The notes beneath the pieces are model-generated. The model ran no database searches, had not been told where the DNA came from, and saw only the letters and a list, made by a program, of their open reading frames with translations. A stretch of DNA of 64,000 bases from Diadema setosum. Taxonomy: Eukaryota; Echinodermata; Echinoidea; Diadematoida; Diadematidae. Position 1 is the stretch's first letter. Every line of letters begins with the position of its first letter. Positions 1 to 14,339 of this stretch are shown piece by piece. The stretch lies in the NCBI GenBank assembly GCA_033980235.1, contig CM067059.1, positions 14,081,600-14,145,599 of the forward strand. The letters run 5' to 3'. Position numbers and translations under genes: made by a program.

Positions 1-3000
1 GCACACTCAAAAACTTGAATGCATGCACCGCCTGCTTTTCTTAGGAATTATGTTTGCATTAAATATCAAATTGATGAAGAATATTTTGGGGTAATCTTTT
101 CAGACGGAATCTTAATTTTGTAGATTGTCAGAGTTTCTTGACACTTCCTCCTGCTCTTGTTTTCTTCTTCTTCTACTTTTTTTTTGTCTTTTTTTTTTCA
201 TGTTCCCATACAATGTTTTATTTTCTTTACTTCCTTTATTGTCCATGGTATGCTGTCTGCCACAGCAACCCATGTCTCTCCTGTTCTCGTCGCATTTTAA
301 TAGGCCTCCCTTCCCAGTCGTTGCCAGTATTGGGTATTTGATGCTCTTGAAGATGATTATCTGCCCCTATCCCGCTGGATCCGATAGCATTCCCAGAGTT
401 TTTAAGTTCCATTGAATTAGTTAATAGACACCTTCAGCTGTGTATTCGAAATAGGATGTACAATACGTTCAACTCTTCATTCATGTGACATTCACTTACT
501 CACAAGTTGAAATACGCATAACGGATTCCTCGAAAGGTCATAATCACTACATCAGTTTGCACATGCTTCAACAGAAATGAAAAGGTATCGGCTGTGATTA
601 ACTTTAAAAAAAAAAAGAAAGAAAGGAAACGGCGCTGGTTTCTTTGCAAATCCGGTTCAGTGCAGCAAAGGGATATAGACTATGTTGATATCTCCACCAG
701 ATAGCGTATGTCGAGGTGCTTATGATATTACCACTTGGCCTCAATTTTTACAGGTGTAATTCATCTAGCACCCGTTGTGTAAACTGCACTTCAAAACCTA
801 AAGAACTTGTTGCATTTTTATTCAATCGTAATATAGCATAGATTACCGAAGAGAGTTTGAAATTTTGAAGTTTGAATCGACGAAAAGATGCCAATTTTCA
901 GCGATGAAATCTGGAGATTGAATTGATATAAAAATAAAGACATCTGTTAATCAGTTATCATTTATTTTTCTCTGAGAAGAAAACTTTTCAGTATAAATAA
1001 ATATCTTTGCTCACTGAAAATATATAGATGTACAGGGTTTCAAAACCTTTATTAACCTGCAGATTCGTTTGCGGTTACCAACTGATGTAGAGTCAGTTGG
1101 ACTTGTAATGTCTCTCAGAAAGAGATTCAAGTCCTAAATATGCCTACCTTTAAATGGGGGCTCATCCAACATACTTAAACTCCACATTAACAAGTATTTG
1201 CCCTTCACAAGCTCCAAGATATCAAGTCGTAATCAAATTGTTGCATTACAAGCGAAAGGTTACTCCAACGAGAAATTTGTTTCTAAGATATCAAATCATG
1301 GAATGGAAATTTTAAAACAAAGTTTCAAATATTTGATTTAGATTTATTGGCCTAATGTTCCTTAAGCTTTCTCGTATAGATTGGACGCTTTATGTTATGG
1401 ATGTTTGTGCAATGGGTATTTATTCGAAATCTACTTAGTTTGTTATTTTATTGTTTATTTCGGTACGTTTTCAGGGCTTCGTGAGGGTTTCTCAATGCAC
1501 GATGAAGGCTACATGTACACGTGTGTGACACCCTGTACTCGGCGTCCTAATGCCGCGTGGATTTGTCGCCATATCAACCTAGGCCAAATAGCTGGGAATG
1601 TGCATTCAGGAGATGGATCTCAAAGTAGCACTCACAAGTAAGAACATGATGTATGGAGGCCTACAAATACAAATCCCTAATCTGCCCCCCCCCCCCCCAT
1701 CATCAACCCTCTCTCTCACACACACACACACATACACACTCTCGCTCATTCTGAGAAAAATACCAAGGCATATATGAAGCATGCAGGTGTTTTTGTCACT
1801 GGTTTTCTTTCTCTCTTTCTTTGCCTCTATTGAGAGACTTGATGTCTGCCGAGTCCTCTTCCCCAATTCGGCAAAATGTTGCGTCTTTTTTTTTTCGGCG
1901 AGCGTCCAAACTCCCCCGATCATGTTGTCTGTTGTTGGAAGATTGACTTCTTAGAGCTATCCGGCCGAACGGTACAAAAAGCGAAGCTCCCATGGCGATT
2001 GTTGATGAGCAGATAAATCTCCTTAAGCTCTTTTTTTCACCCTCTCTTTTCCCTTTTCATCCTTTTGGTACCAATTCGTAGAGTACCAGGATCGTTGACG
2101 CGTTTGAGGGTATTAGAGTGAAGGCTGAAAGGAGGGGATATTACGGCTGCAGTATAAACTACTTCAGCTGAGCACGTTTTAATGAGACAAAGTTTAGTCA
2201 ACAACCAGGTATGCGAGATCGTCATTGAAAAAAGAGTGAGTTTTTTACATGGTAATAGTAAAACAAAAGGCACAGACCAGTTAAAAGTTTCAGCGATATC
2301 AGAACCATATTCGAAATACGCCGGTCATTTATGTACGATCTGCAATGTTAGCTGCCTTAATTCGTGAATGCGATATCTTTATTCACAAAGATTTTCTTTT
2401 TTCTTCGACGCCACCAAGCTTACATTTTCGCAAAAGTAAGCCATGTATATTATCCTCCATTTCAAAGAAGACAATCTTACCATCTTCCAGGTGACAAAGA
2501 GCGAGTTTCATGTCGGGGAAGGGGGGGGGGGGGGAAGACCCTAACTATTTTCTGAAAGAGGAAAGTGAGAATCTAAGTGACTTCATCATCAGCTGGCAGA
2601 GGCGCCTCGGTTGCCCTTGAACATAATATTGGTTAAAAACAGTTACCTCATCAGGACCAGTCTCACCACATAATGATTATTACGGAAAGGCGAGCCACCT
2701 TTTGCCACTGAACAAAATCAGATGAATGAGGTGATAACGTAATCTGAAGATACATGGATAATAAGGCTTTTGTTGTTGTTGTTATTGTTTGTTTGTTTGT
2801 TTGTTTTAGATAAATGCATTCCAGCAAACTTCATTAAAGGGGATGGCTAGTAACTGATCGGTGGGAATCAGTGGGAATGCTGGGGGATGATTGTTCCAAT
2901 CCTTGTGGGATTCATTTAAGAGTACATTATATATCTATTGTTGTGTGAAAATTATTTGCTTCAGAATGGTCTCATATTCAAGTAATGTGCAGTTCAAGGC

Positions 3001-6000
3001 CCCGTCACTGTACAGGCATGCTAACCTGGAAACATTAAACTGCACATTACTTGAGAGAGCCACAACTCATGCACGCAATATTAAGATCCCGCTTCATTAT
3101 TCATGGCAAAGAGCAGGGTGTTTAACTCGGTGAAGTGGTCCCGCCTTATATCCAACTGGACCCCATGGAAGACCAGCTATTGCAGGTGAATATGGGTTAT
3201 CCAGCCATCTTCTCAGATGGAAACGAAACAAAGGTAGTGACAAAGGAATGGTATAACAGGAACTTTGGTAAAAACTGAAGCAGGGAAAGTAAGAACAAAA
3301 TAATATTGTTTAAATTTTTGTATACATATTACATTTGTGATATGTGACATAAGCGCGTGTGTGTGTGCACGTGTTAATATTGGACCCACAAATGCTAAGA
3401 AGCAAATCTGAGGAGCAGATATAAAGTCACCGTGAACTGGCTACCATTACAATATGGTAAATATTTCGCATTGTTCAATCTCTGACCCATCTTGTTATTC
3501 TTAGGAACTTTGGACCTTTAAGTCACACCACAAAACCAGAACATTCCGATGTTGCACAAGCTTCTTCGCCCAAGAATGCAAGTCTTTCGAGTAGTCTACC
3601 GCCTTCTAAAGATGGTTTAAGAAAGAGCGCGCGAGTTGTTTCATCCGCAGACAATCAACATGGTGTATAAACGCCTTTACCTGGAAGTGTTTTACGTTAC
3701 CTCCACTGATGATGACGACATAAAAATCATTGTGACGTATGCTGCGGTCCCGAAGGAAGTCAATTTATAGCATTTGCGTTTAGCAGGTATAAGAAGACTC
3801 GGACAAGAAGAGAAAGAGAAAAAAAAATGTTGCGGTAATGGAAGGACGAAATTTCAATGGCTGTTCGTTTTGGGCACATCCTAAATTTACTGAGTCAATT
3901 CTGATTTGTCCGATATTAACGTCTAGAAGGAAAGCTCACGTATGTATAGAAACAAATCTGTTTGATTTTCTAATAAAAAGGGCTAAATGAGCGCTTTCTC
4001 CATTCAGTCAGTCATTATCGACATACAGCATCCTCGATTTTTCATTGAAAAGACGCGATTACCATGTCTCTGGTCCATTCAAGTCCGGCGAAATTTATTT
4101 GTGAAAAGAGGGAAACAATGAAGTCCTCCAAACTACGCGAAATGTCAATCAAATTTGCTGAAGTTTTTAGAAACGTTTCGATAACTTCAGAGCGTCATTT
4201 TCTTTTAAGAAAGTCAGAGCGAGGGCAATAAATCTGTTTATTTCTGATTGAAGGATGTCATTTCCTATTATAGCATTGCATTATGATTTATATATGATTA
4301 TTACTAAGACGTAGAGGCAAACAGAAACGTCGTAGATCCCTATATTCTCAAGGTGTGATTCGGGTGTATTTTCAGTAGTGTGAAAGCACCAATGGGAAGA
4401 GAAACTCTGCCGCAGAACTGGCGTTGACTGCTCGACATCTTTTACCCCAACTGAATCTTATACAAACACCCCCTTGCTCCTCACACCTCTACATGCCTGA
4501 CTTAATTCGAGGATCGCTCTCCGTCTTATAACACGTAGAAGTCTACACCTGAAAGCTCCCGCTAGAATGGGGTTCGTCGACCCAACCGCCAGATTATCCT
4601 ATAAATCCGATTTTTTTTTTCTTCACCACCCTATTTGCCCACCCTGTTTTATACCCAGGAATATTTTGTGTGTTTGTTTATCTGTTTGCAAGCAAAATCC
4701 TTTTTTTTTTTTCTTGCTTTTTCTCCCTTTCTGCTCCTGTGGTACCGTACTGGAGCGTGTCAAATCTACTGCCTACGCTGATGGCTCGGTACCAACATGT
4801 TGGTCCAACAGCGGTAATGGTCGAAAGCGGATCTACGCGGTCTTACTGATCAGGTGCATTCGGTGACTGCGCGGTGTAGTCGGAAGGATATAAAAGAGCC
4901 CAAGTATGCATTCCAGAGAGCTCGCTGGGCAGATCGACGGAACTTCCGGTAAACACGATGATAATGATTATTATGGAGGAACACTGACCAAAAGTGGCCG
5001 ATTAGCTCAGCACAAGTAATGTGGCTATAGGAAACGTGATGCCCAAATGCGAATGTCGTGACGCCGTATACCGGAAGAGTCTGCGACCGGGGATTTAAAG
5101 GAAGGGAAACGGGGTCGGAAATGAGTAACAAAAGCATCTACATAATGAACCTAGAGGAAAGTTTGTTATACCCCTGAGAAAAAAAAAAAAAGAAGAAATT
5201 GTTCGAAATGAACTTGAAATGTAAATTTATGCAGTGGACTACATCAACTTCGGACAAAAATCGGACAAGAAGATACAACACTGGACAAGAAGATACAACA
5301 CTTCAGACGTCAGTAATTCATCTGGCAGTGACGCGAAGAGAGGGGTGGCAAATCGCTAATCAGCTCTCATTTATACATTTTACTCATGTCATGACAATAA
5401 TTGCATTTCAAAGAAAAAAAAATCAACTTCCTTTGTCACACAGGAAGTGTAATTACACAACGCTGGATGTTTGAAACTGTTTAAGGAGTGGGAAGTGCCT
5501 TTCTACGACTATGCGACATTAACCGAGTTTTGGAAGACAAATCCAGAAATTATGGACTTGTTCATGACATTATTTAAAAGACTGTCTTTTATACACATAA
5601 TAATACTTTGAAGACAAAGGCAAGAAAAGACAAAATTAACATATTCAGTATAAAAAGAGAATTAAATATCTTCTCTAATATTATGATCACCTCCATGTGT
5701 TCGTCTAGAAAGATTTAAATTGACCACTGCGATATAAAACAAAGTTCTGACTGGTCACAGATAAAAACACCAAGAGCAAAGTTTCAAAATAATTTAATCC
5801 GTAATTTTGATGCAGGCCTACTAACAACCATATTGCCTTCTTTTCTTTCACTGCGCTGAACAGCAAACGATGGTTTTATATTCTTTGAACTGAGGAAATT
5901 CTTAAAGTGATCGAAGGGACATTCAAACATAATTATTATATGTAGTCTTATAACTACAATTCTGTTTAGTGCTTCGTAAGATTATCGTCTGCTGATCTTA

Positions 6001-9000
6001 CGGCTTGCATAGAAAGGCCAAAATTTGCGGCTTTTCTGCATTGGTGTTTCTCCTCCTCCGACATGCTCACAACTGCATCAAATCCTTTTATGGCAACTGA
6101 GGGCGCCGTAATAATTTTTCTTACTTCCTCCCTTTTCCCTAAGATTCTATGCCAGACAACGTGTAACTTCATTCAAGGAGTGAGCCAACAAACGCTTGTG
6201 AAATCACAGACTTGAGACGAATTGACATATGGATGGAGTGCCACCGTTGGAGCTCTCACACAAGCTGGTTTTGCAAGATTATTATTTCATTATCATTATC
6301 ATTTTCTTCTTCTTCTTCTTCTTCTAATACTGTTAAGAACCTCCTTGGAGAATACTCACACATACTGATGACAGGCTCTCATTAATGCAGACAGTCTCGG
6401 CGTTTAAAGAAACAAAAAAAAAATGATAATATTTTTAGTCTCTGTACAAGATCAGAAAGTCTCATGTTTGGATTAATAACTATTCATAGTTGCTGAAGTC
6501 AACACCTCTTATATTTCCCTGGAAGATGTTGACTGACGGTGAGCTGATGGCACTTTGGGGAAAGGACTTCCACGCAGGCGGATGAAGACTGGGGAGAATG
6601 TCCCCCTTAGCTGTAATGTGCGGGCCTTAGGGATGACAAATGGGGCTTTCTAGCTACATTGATGTCGAAAAAATACAAATTATGTTGATTCAATGTGATC
6701 TTAAGTAAGTTTGGGTCGAGCTAATAAGTTACACAGTCACGTGATGCACTTTATTCACAATGGCATCTTTTTCTGCCGTCGTCGGTGTCGTTATTGACAG
6801 CAGTGTCGGCTGCATTTTTTTTTTCAGTCATCATAAAAACACGTTCCGTTATTGTTTCAAACATGCACGAATCGATCACAAAATGACTGATCATGTGAAG
6901 TATAGCAGAAAATAAGCATAGTGGTCGATACTGTCCTCCATCCAAAGGCAAAGATGATCTTTCTCCCTACCACAATTTCAAGGCAGTCACATGCGACGAA
7001 GATATGACAACTGACATAAGATGTTGAAATTACGATTTCTTTTATCATGAATGAGAAAGGCTGATACCTACAAAATAATAACTGCTCACCTTTATATAGG
7101 GCTATAAATTGTAGCTGCTGGCGGAGATGTATAGACTTGCCAAGATAATGGATTCTCTCAGCATCAAACTAGCTGTCAGCTACAAGCACAATCCTTTCCG
7201 ATGACATGATTTAAATCAAAGTTTATACGAGCCGGAACATCGTGGAGAGCGCGTTTCCTATACCCCACTCTTACTTTCGCCCATCCTCCAGTTCAAAAGT
7301 AAAAAGAGCTGGCGCCGACTTTCCATGAAGACGTGGCGGATTCGTCGAAGACGAGACTGTCACAATTCCAACTTTGCCTTACTTCCGGGAGGGAGAGAGA
7401 GAGAAAAAAAAAATCTGTCCATGGTGGCCTTTGTGACTTACGGAATGCGTGACCTTGATCTTGATGGGATCGGGGATGCACCGTTTTCTCTGTAGATCTG
7501 CTCTAGTGATGACTCAACTTGCGTACAGATCCCTTTGGTCAACTCTAGGCTCATATATCCACAGCAATCGATCCAACCGGCATTTTTATGAAGAAACATT
7601 TCGTAACCCAAACCTTCTATAAATAATGAAATCACGAGCGAACAAGTTTGAAAAAAGGGTGTTTGCTAAGACACATGTTTCTATATGAAGTCCCGATATT
7701 TCATTGCCTGTTTTTCAAAGTGTTTTTTTAACATTATGATGTATTGTGTGTTTAGATAAATTTCAATACATGTTTCATGTAATATCCAAGTGGGGAAAAA
7801 AAGTCTATCCCATAGAGTTTGATATCTGTGGCGACCTACACTACAATGTGAAACCATGTACAGTGATAGCTTGGCGGGGTACTAAGAAGGTGCGGCTGGT
7901 TGCTGAGGTGATAGGAAAGTCGACGGGACCAGTGTACTTTGGAACACAGTGGTAATGCCTCATGTATATGAATATCGCAGTACACGCACTTTTCCTGGTA
8001 GCCATGTCCCTGTCTTAATATAGCTGGCAAAACAACAACAAAACAAACCAAACCAAACCAAAACATAACGAAACAAAACAAAAAACTTTCGTCATCTCCG
8101 CAAAAGAAGAGCCATAATGCAACTTCACGTGAACGCGGTGGCATGAACTTGGGTAAAACTCTCTGTTTCAGGCGTGGTAGGAGGGCGATAGAAAGTACAA
8201 TGCACGCGCGGTCGTTGACTCTCCCGCCATTTCTCGTGACTTCTCAGAAAACGTCACATCCGAAGACGGGAAAAGAAAGAACAAACAAACGAAACAAAGC
8301 AAAACAAGCTTCAAGTTGACAGGGTCAACACCTACCATCCCCTCAGAAATTCTTTCACTTTTGGCTCGAGTATGGGCCGTAACGAGGCGTTATTGCCTAC
8401 TTTTCAAGCCTCATGCAGTGCTAGCGACATCAGTTCGCCACGATTCCGGTGATGCTCTTCAGCAGATGTTCCCCCGTGCGATCAACTGAAGGAGTTACCC
8501 GGATGCAAAACAAAACGATTGCAAGTAATATGTATATTTTTATCTCCGGTTTGCGACCGTCGCACCCACGCGCTCGCCACACTAATAAACCACCACTTCA
8601 TCGTCTGCATACTCGTCTCGGTGGTAGATCCCCATCCCCCTCCCCCTCCCTCCCCTTCTCTTACTTTCTCGTCTTGTCAAGACTAATGCTTCGACGAAAT
8701 TGCTCCATTTTCAATCCATTCCTTGTCACTTTGATTTTCGACAGCATTTTGAAGCGATCACAAATAAGTATGATTCGATACCGGTCCATATTAAATGCCT
8801 ATACGATTCAATCAGTAGTTACTTCCTCCAATCTGATAAACAGAATTATCTGAGACATGTGTGCCATTATATAGGTTGAACATAACTTTGAAGGATGGTG
8901 GCGTTCTCTTTGTAATTTCTTTTTCTCGCATAAGCGCAACTGATTCTCGAAAATATATTTCATTCATTCTCATTTCATCTATTTCATTTCCAACAACGAC

Positions 9001-11578
9001 TTATGACAGCATAACAGCTTAATATACATAGTTTTACGAAATCACTGAGGCTCATTTCTTGTAATAAGGGAAGATATAGCGTTAAGAAATAAAATCATTT
9101 CTTGTGATTTTACTGTACGAAAGAAAAGTTGTTGGAAATTGAGGGGACTGCTGAAACCATCACGAACCGTAACTAATTACAGTATGCACTGAAGTAATGA
9201 AACTTAGTAGATTGAAGAAAAAAGGAAAAGAAAAAGAAAGACAGAAAACACCAATCCAAACACATGCGCACAACAGCAAGCATAAACATACACGGAGCAG
9301 CTCTAATCGTTCAATATTTAACTGGGCGAGCAGTTGTTTGGTTTGCCAAGGATCGTTTGCTTTCATGGATACATTCCAACTACAGAGTTTATATAAACAC
9401 GTATTTAACAAACAAACAAATAACAATCGACATTCCATGGAACTAAAAGTTCTACAGAAAGCAGAAAGGACGAACCCACTAAACTTTGCGATTATAAAAG
9501 GCTCATTCACCATAGCTTCGTTATGAATGGTATATGAATAGGTTTCGATGAACCTTCATTGTCACTCGTGTATACGCGATTGTATAGGATTGTGCGCGAT
9601 TCGCGTAGGTGTGTGAACTGAAGTTCGCGTGCACCACGGTCGCGTGGTGGGCGAATCGTTCACGTTCATTGTCGCCGCGGTCAAGGCTGAGTAGGGGAAT
9701 CATTTTACGCCACTACACTCATTTACTCTCAGAATAAATCAATAACATTGTAACAGTAACAATTACAGCAGAAACATTAGCATAACATTATTGCTCTACC
9801 AATGCTACTACGAAAACTTGCTGCTACTGCTGTTGTTATCACCTCTATATATTTGCATAATTCCCATCACAAGTCGAAAGATTTGTTTTCTTTTTTTTTT
9901 AAAGAAAAGGACAAGAAAGGTAGATATGAATTACACACACTATACACAGAGAGAGACACACATCGAATAGGAAATCGTATAAATGGTAGATATTATATCC
10001 CCAACATTATGAATTTCTTGACGACTACCACTATTCTAACTTCGTTCTATCGGTGACTACAATGGCGATTATACATTTTGGTAGGGACAGTGATCTCGAT
10101 GGACAGACAGAAAGCAGCCCAACCCATTCGCGAAATACCGTCTTCATATCAGAGGCATCCGTGCTGGGAATCGCTTTTAACATCGTCGTCGTTGACAAGT
10201 TTTATCTGTCTGCTACTTTGCCCCACGATTCCCCAGAGGTTACCATGCCATCATGTCAGTTCGTTCGCCAGTAATTTCACGTCTCCGAGAGAGAGAGAAA
10301 AAAGTGTTCTTTTCCCGCATTTTTTGCGCACGCGCGAGGGCGTGGGAACGTCGCGACGTTTTCCGTTTCCAGTTCATATATACATTGGCCAAAGTCTTTT
10401 CGTATGTGTGTGCATGTCCTGTACATACAATAACCAAATATATAATTTTTTTTTTTACCACAAACGGACCATTCCCAATCCCCCCCCCCCCCCAACAAAA
10501 ACAACCCCAAAAACATAACAATTGTGTTGGTGTGTGTGCGTGCGTGTGTGCTCTAACAAAGCTCAAATTGAATGCCAACTAAAAGTGCAAAAGATATTCG
10601 AGCAGATGCTAAGACGGGCAGTGGTCGACAGTTATTGTTGTTTATGGCGGCGCCACTCTAGAGCAAGTATTACCGTCGTCTTGTTTTCGTTGTTGTTGTT
10701 GTTGTTGACTTTGGTTTTGAATGTAGTCATTGTAGTGTGTGTATAATGTTTGATTATTTCTCGGGATTTAGTCCGTGGCGCCGCGTTCTGGTCACTGACC
10801 ATTTCTTGTCATTGTCTGTGCGACTTTGGTTTCATTACACTCACACGGGGTTTATAACCTCAATGAACGATTTGCTGAAGGCGATTCAAGGTGGATTCCA
10901 TATTTATATAAAGATTTTGACATCATCACATCGCTCACGGAGTGACAATGACTGCCGACTATAAATTCTGTTTGTTCATTCTTGCTCAATTTCGTTCGGT
11001 TTTCGTTTTGATTTGGTTGGATTTTCTGCTTCTGTACAACAGCGCAAAAGTGTGATTATGAAACTGACTGATTTACAATATTAAATGATTGAAAAACAAA
11101 GAAACTCCGCTCTCCCGGCATAGCATCCATAAGGCACGAATCAATCTTTGGTTTTTAAACGTCGCAAATTTGATATGGGCACTTTGATGTATCTTCTATA
11201 CTGGTCTTACTTGTTTGTTTGTTTGTTTGTTTTTGTTTGCTTTGTTTTGTTTTTGTTTTTCCTGACAGTAATGTAAACCTTGATTTAAAATACAATATAT
11301 TTAATATAATGAAACTAATGTCTGCATGTCTTGAAATGACAGAAGCAAAGCCTGTCATATCAATGAAGTGATTGTGCCTACCTTGAGATGTTGGATAACT
11401 CTCTGCATTTGCATTACAATAGCTTCTTTCGCACTAATTTTCGCATTGTTTATAGGAAAAGAGTCTTTTAAAATCAAAATCTCATTCAACTAGAATACTA
11501 TAACAGTGTAGGTGTCCCTTACGTGCAATATAATGAGGAGTAAGGGTTGTCTTGACCGTGGATTATTTTGAATAGGAA
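1..11578. other. Intergenic or intronic DNA without an assignable gene
   Basis: AT-rich DNA with only short chance ORFs. It holds scattered microsatellites (poly-C 1687-1700 next to a CA run, poly-G at 2519-2534, poly-T tracts), a 17-bp-arm hairpin (2976-3053) and a 20-bp tandem duplication at about 5258-5303. One spliced-looking frame near 3505-3670 is discussed among the findings. Introns of an off-window gene cannot be excluded. Confidence 0.5.
2976..3053. repeat. Short inverted repeat
   Basis: TCAAGTAATGTGCAGTT at 2976-2992 is repeated in perfect reverse complement at 3037-3053, with a 44-bp loop. It looks like a solo hairpin or a remnant of a miniature inverted-repeat element. Confidence 0.6.
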
Positions 11579-11984
11579 GAATGGGTGGGTGCACGTCACG
11601 AGTTCGACACCCACGAATCATACAGCCCACGAGTCCTACAGCCCGTGAGTTCGACACTAAGCAAATAAGGCCCATGAATCTGATACGAGGCAAACAAGGT
11701 CCATGAGTTCGACACTAAGCACACAAGGCTCATGAGTTCGACACTAAGCTAACAAGGCCCACGAGACCGACACATCAGGCCCTGTCAACTGCCTGTGATG
11801 TAATATTTTCATAATGTCGAACTCATGGGCCTTATTTGCCTAGAGTGTCGAACTCGTGGGCTTTATATGACTCGTTGGTTGTTTAACTCGTGGACCTTTC
11901 TTCAATGTCGAACTCGTGGGTCGTATGACTCGTGTGTCACTTGTGTGTGTCGGTCTCGTGGGATGACCACGAATGGGTGGGGTT
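11579..11984. repeat. Inverted tandem array of a GAGTTCGACAC unit
   Basis: The left arm (about 11590-11775) repeats variants of GAGTTCGACACTAAGC plus AACAAGGCCCATG every 29 to about 55 bp. The right arm (about 11812-11965) carries the same units in reverse complement (GTGTCGAACTCGTGGG at about 11815, 11845 and 11906). A roughly 40-bp unrelated spacer separates the arms. GAATGGGTGGG flanks both ends in direct orientation (11579 and 11971), a possible 11-bp target-site duplication. It is best read as a non-autonomous mobile element with foldback tandem arms. Confidence 0.7.
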
Positions 11985-12403
11985 AGAGAGAGCTGGCAGT
12001 ATGCATGATGTGGATGAGCGAGGAAACAAAACTGTAAATTGTATTTTGACTGTGAATGCAGTAACGTATATACCTTCATCTTTTTCATGTTACTTTTTCA
12101 TATCATTAGTGGTCTATCCATATAAGTCGTTCACAAAAGTGTGTTACCTACTCTTCTTTACAAGTCCTTGTGAAATTGAATAGACTCCACCTTCGTCCAA
12201 GAATGTAACAAACCTCACTGGAATCTCGGTGCATATCAATACCCGAACTACTTTTTGTACAAAATAAAGGAAAAAGGAAGGGTAATGATGTAAGAAAACA
12301 CAATAGCACGTAAACTGTAATACATGTGCTTTGGATACACTAGTTCATACATAGATGCCACATTCTTGTTAGTTAATAGCGTGTATGGATGACGATTATA
12401 CCG

Positions 12404-12486
12404 CAGTTCCTATATTGGCCAGGCATACAGTGTATGAGGACTGGTTGGATTCAATGGGGCTATTCGTCTTAGCCAATATAGGCAAC
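12404..12486. repeat. Short inverted repeat (CCTATATTGGC arms)
   Basis: CCTATATTGGC near 12409 and GCCAATATAGG near 12472 form 11-bp arms around a roughly 55-bp loop. Likely a small foldback remnant; nothing else is recognised around it. Confidence 0.4.
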
Positions 12487-13429
12487 ATGCGATTACCAAG
12501 TGGAGTGTAGGGTTATGACACGATGTGTAAACGGTTGCTTTTCTTTCATTTTCTTGTAATTTAGTTTTGCTTTTTGTAACTCTTTATAACAATAAATTTT
12601 TAATCTTGTTCTTACTTGAGAAGCAGAATTAATGAAAAACAAACAAAGCCAAGGTCATTACTAGCATATCATTGAAATACTGAATACCAGGTACACATTT
12701 TCATCGTGCTAATCAACATTCTCATTATATTAGGTGTAAAACATTGAAAAAAAAACTAAAACTTGACCGTTATCTACATATCCCATACTTTGCTATCGGA
12801 CCCTGATGAAGCGATAAATGTCTTGTATAAGCATTCCCATCGCGCCAAAGGATTTATGCCCATCATAGCCGTTGGGAGGTCGCAATCACGCCGACAAATC
12901 CCGACTAAACCTGTTGTTGGAATAAACAAAGGTGCAACGAGGGACTACGAAGAGGAAGAAATCAAAATTCCTGGGTAAAGAAATTGGGAGAGCATGCAGT
13001 TGGAGGTTTGTCACAATTTGTCGCTGGAGAGCTCATGCATTGCTCTTTCACAACTTTGAGCCGTCTTTGTATAAGTCACATTTGTATGTATACACCGCTG
13101 CCTTAACATTTACTGCAACAGGGTCAATAAAGGAGCAACATCATCAAACAAAACAACACGGCGGATTCAAGAAAATGATCATGGCTTTAAAAGTCACTGA
13201 AGGCAAAATCTCTGCCCTAATTTTTCTTATTTTTCTCACAAAGCAAAAGAGACCAAAGAAAGGCGATTATGTATTGGAGAAAGAAAGCAAGAGTGTAAGA
13301 AAGCAATGGTGCTAATGCGACGACAGATGGGCTTTCTGCTACCGCGGTGGTACGCCAAACGCGAAGCATGCCGAGTGGCCCGGGGAGAGCGGTTTGAAGA
13401 GATCCGCTGGTGCCGGAAAGGATCACGGA

Positions 13430-13500
13430 GGCTAGTCCCAGGATTGAACCTGCCCAGTCTGGTTTAGTTGTACAAACAACTCGACTACGGGAGGAATGCC
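13430..13500 (-). repeat. tRNA-derived SINE fragment or tRNA pseudogene
   Basis: On the minus strand a perfect RNA polymerase III A-box (TAGTCGAGTTG, 13487-13477) is followed 26 nt later by a B-box-like GGTTCAATCCT (13450-13440). The T-stem around the loop does not pair fully, so a functional tRNA is unlikely. A tRNA-derived SINE head fits better. No body or tail of a known SINE was recognised. Confidence 0.35.
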
Positions 13501-14339
13501 CCTTGGAACGACCTGAAAGAAAACGCTAATGCATCTATGATGGCTCTGGGCCCATGAACCCTCTCCCTCCGAGATGAAAAAAATCAAAGAGGGAAAATGG
13601 ACGGAAAGAAGAAAAAGACGTCTAAAAACTTACAAAAGTGAGACAGAATGAAGGTAAAGGTTCTTGATGTACAATGATTCTGTTAGCGTATAATGTTGCA
13701 CCTAAGTGAACTTCACAGAGCTCAAAGACGATCTGGCTATAAGACAGCCACCATCATGTGTTAACTGAAAACGGGCATTCTAATGATTTCTTTTCTTTTA
13801 ACGTATGTTTCATTCAACAGCTCCAAGATCCTTGAATACGTCATTGTCAGCTGTAGATTTTGATTGCTGCTGCTATCGGCCAAAAGGTGCACAAAGCATA
13901 ACCTACCGACAAGACTATGGTAAAAAAAAAGGCAAGTCTGAGAAATCTATCAATCATAAGTTTACAGATTTATCTCAAGATGACGTCATGAAAATACGCA
14001 AAAAAAAAGCCCGTTTTGCACAATAACAGCATAGCACGAGGACATAACGACAGAAGCCAAACTTGAAAAGGAGTCATATCTGTAACTATATCTTGCAGGG
14101 TCAAAAGCCCAAGGCATGTGAATTCTTGCAGGGTCATCTTTAGAAAGCGAAGTTCAACAAATCAACTTTATTGCAACTGATTGACAAAAACATCTCGACG
14201 GAAGAATTTCATGAATTTGAAAAATCAACTTTAGGTTCTCATATTTCAACGACAAAATTCACTCGGCCATGTCGAGTGTTTTTTTTTTTCTCCACCATGT
14301 TGCAAATCATGGGTCTAGGGCAATTACTTCCCGGACAAT

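Noticed and set aside
8449..8853. 134-codon plus-strand frame
   Set aside because: Crosses a C-rich simple repeat; no motif and no splice context.
10078..10582. Overlapping 110-146-codon frames on both strands
   Set aside because: They run through poly-T, poly-C and TG repeats; translated low-complexity sequence.
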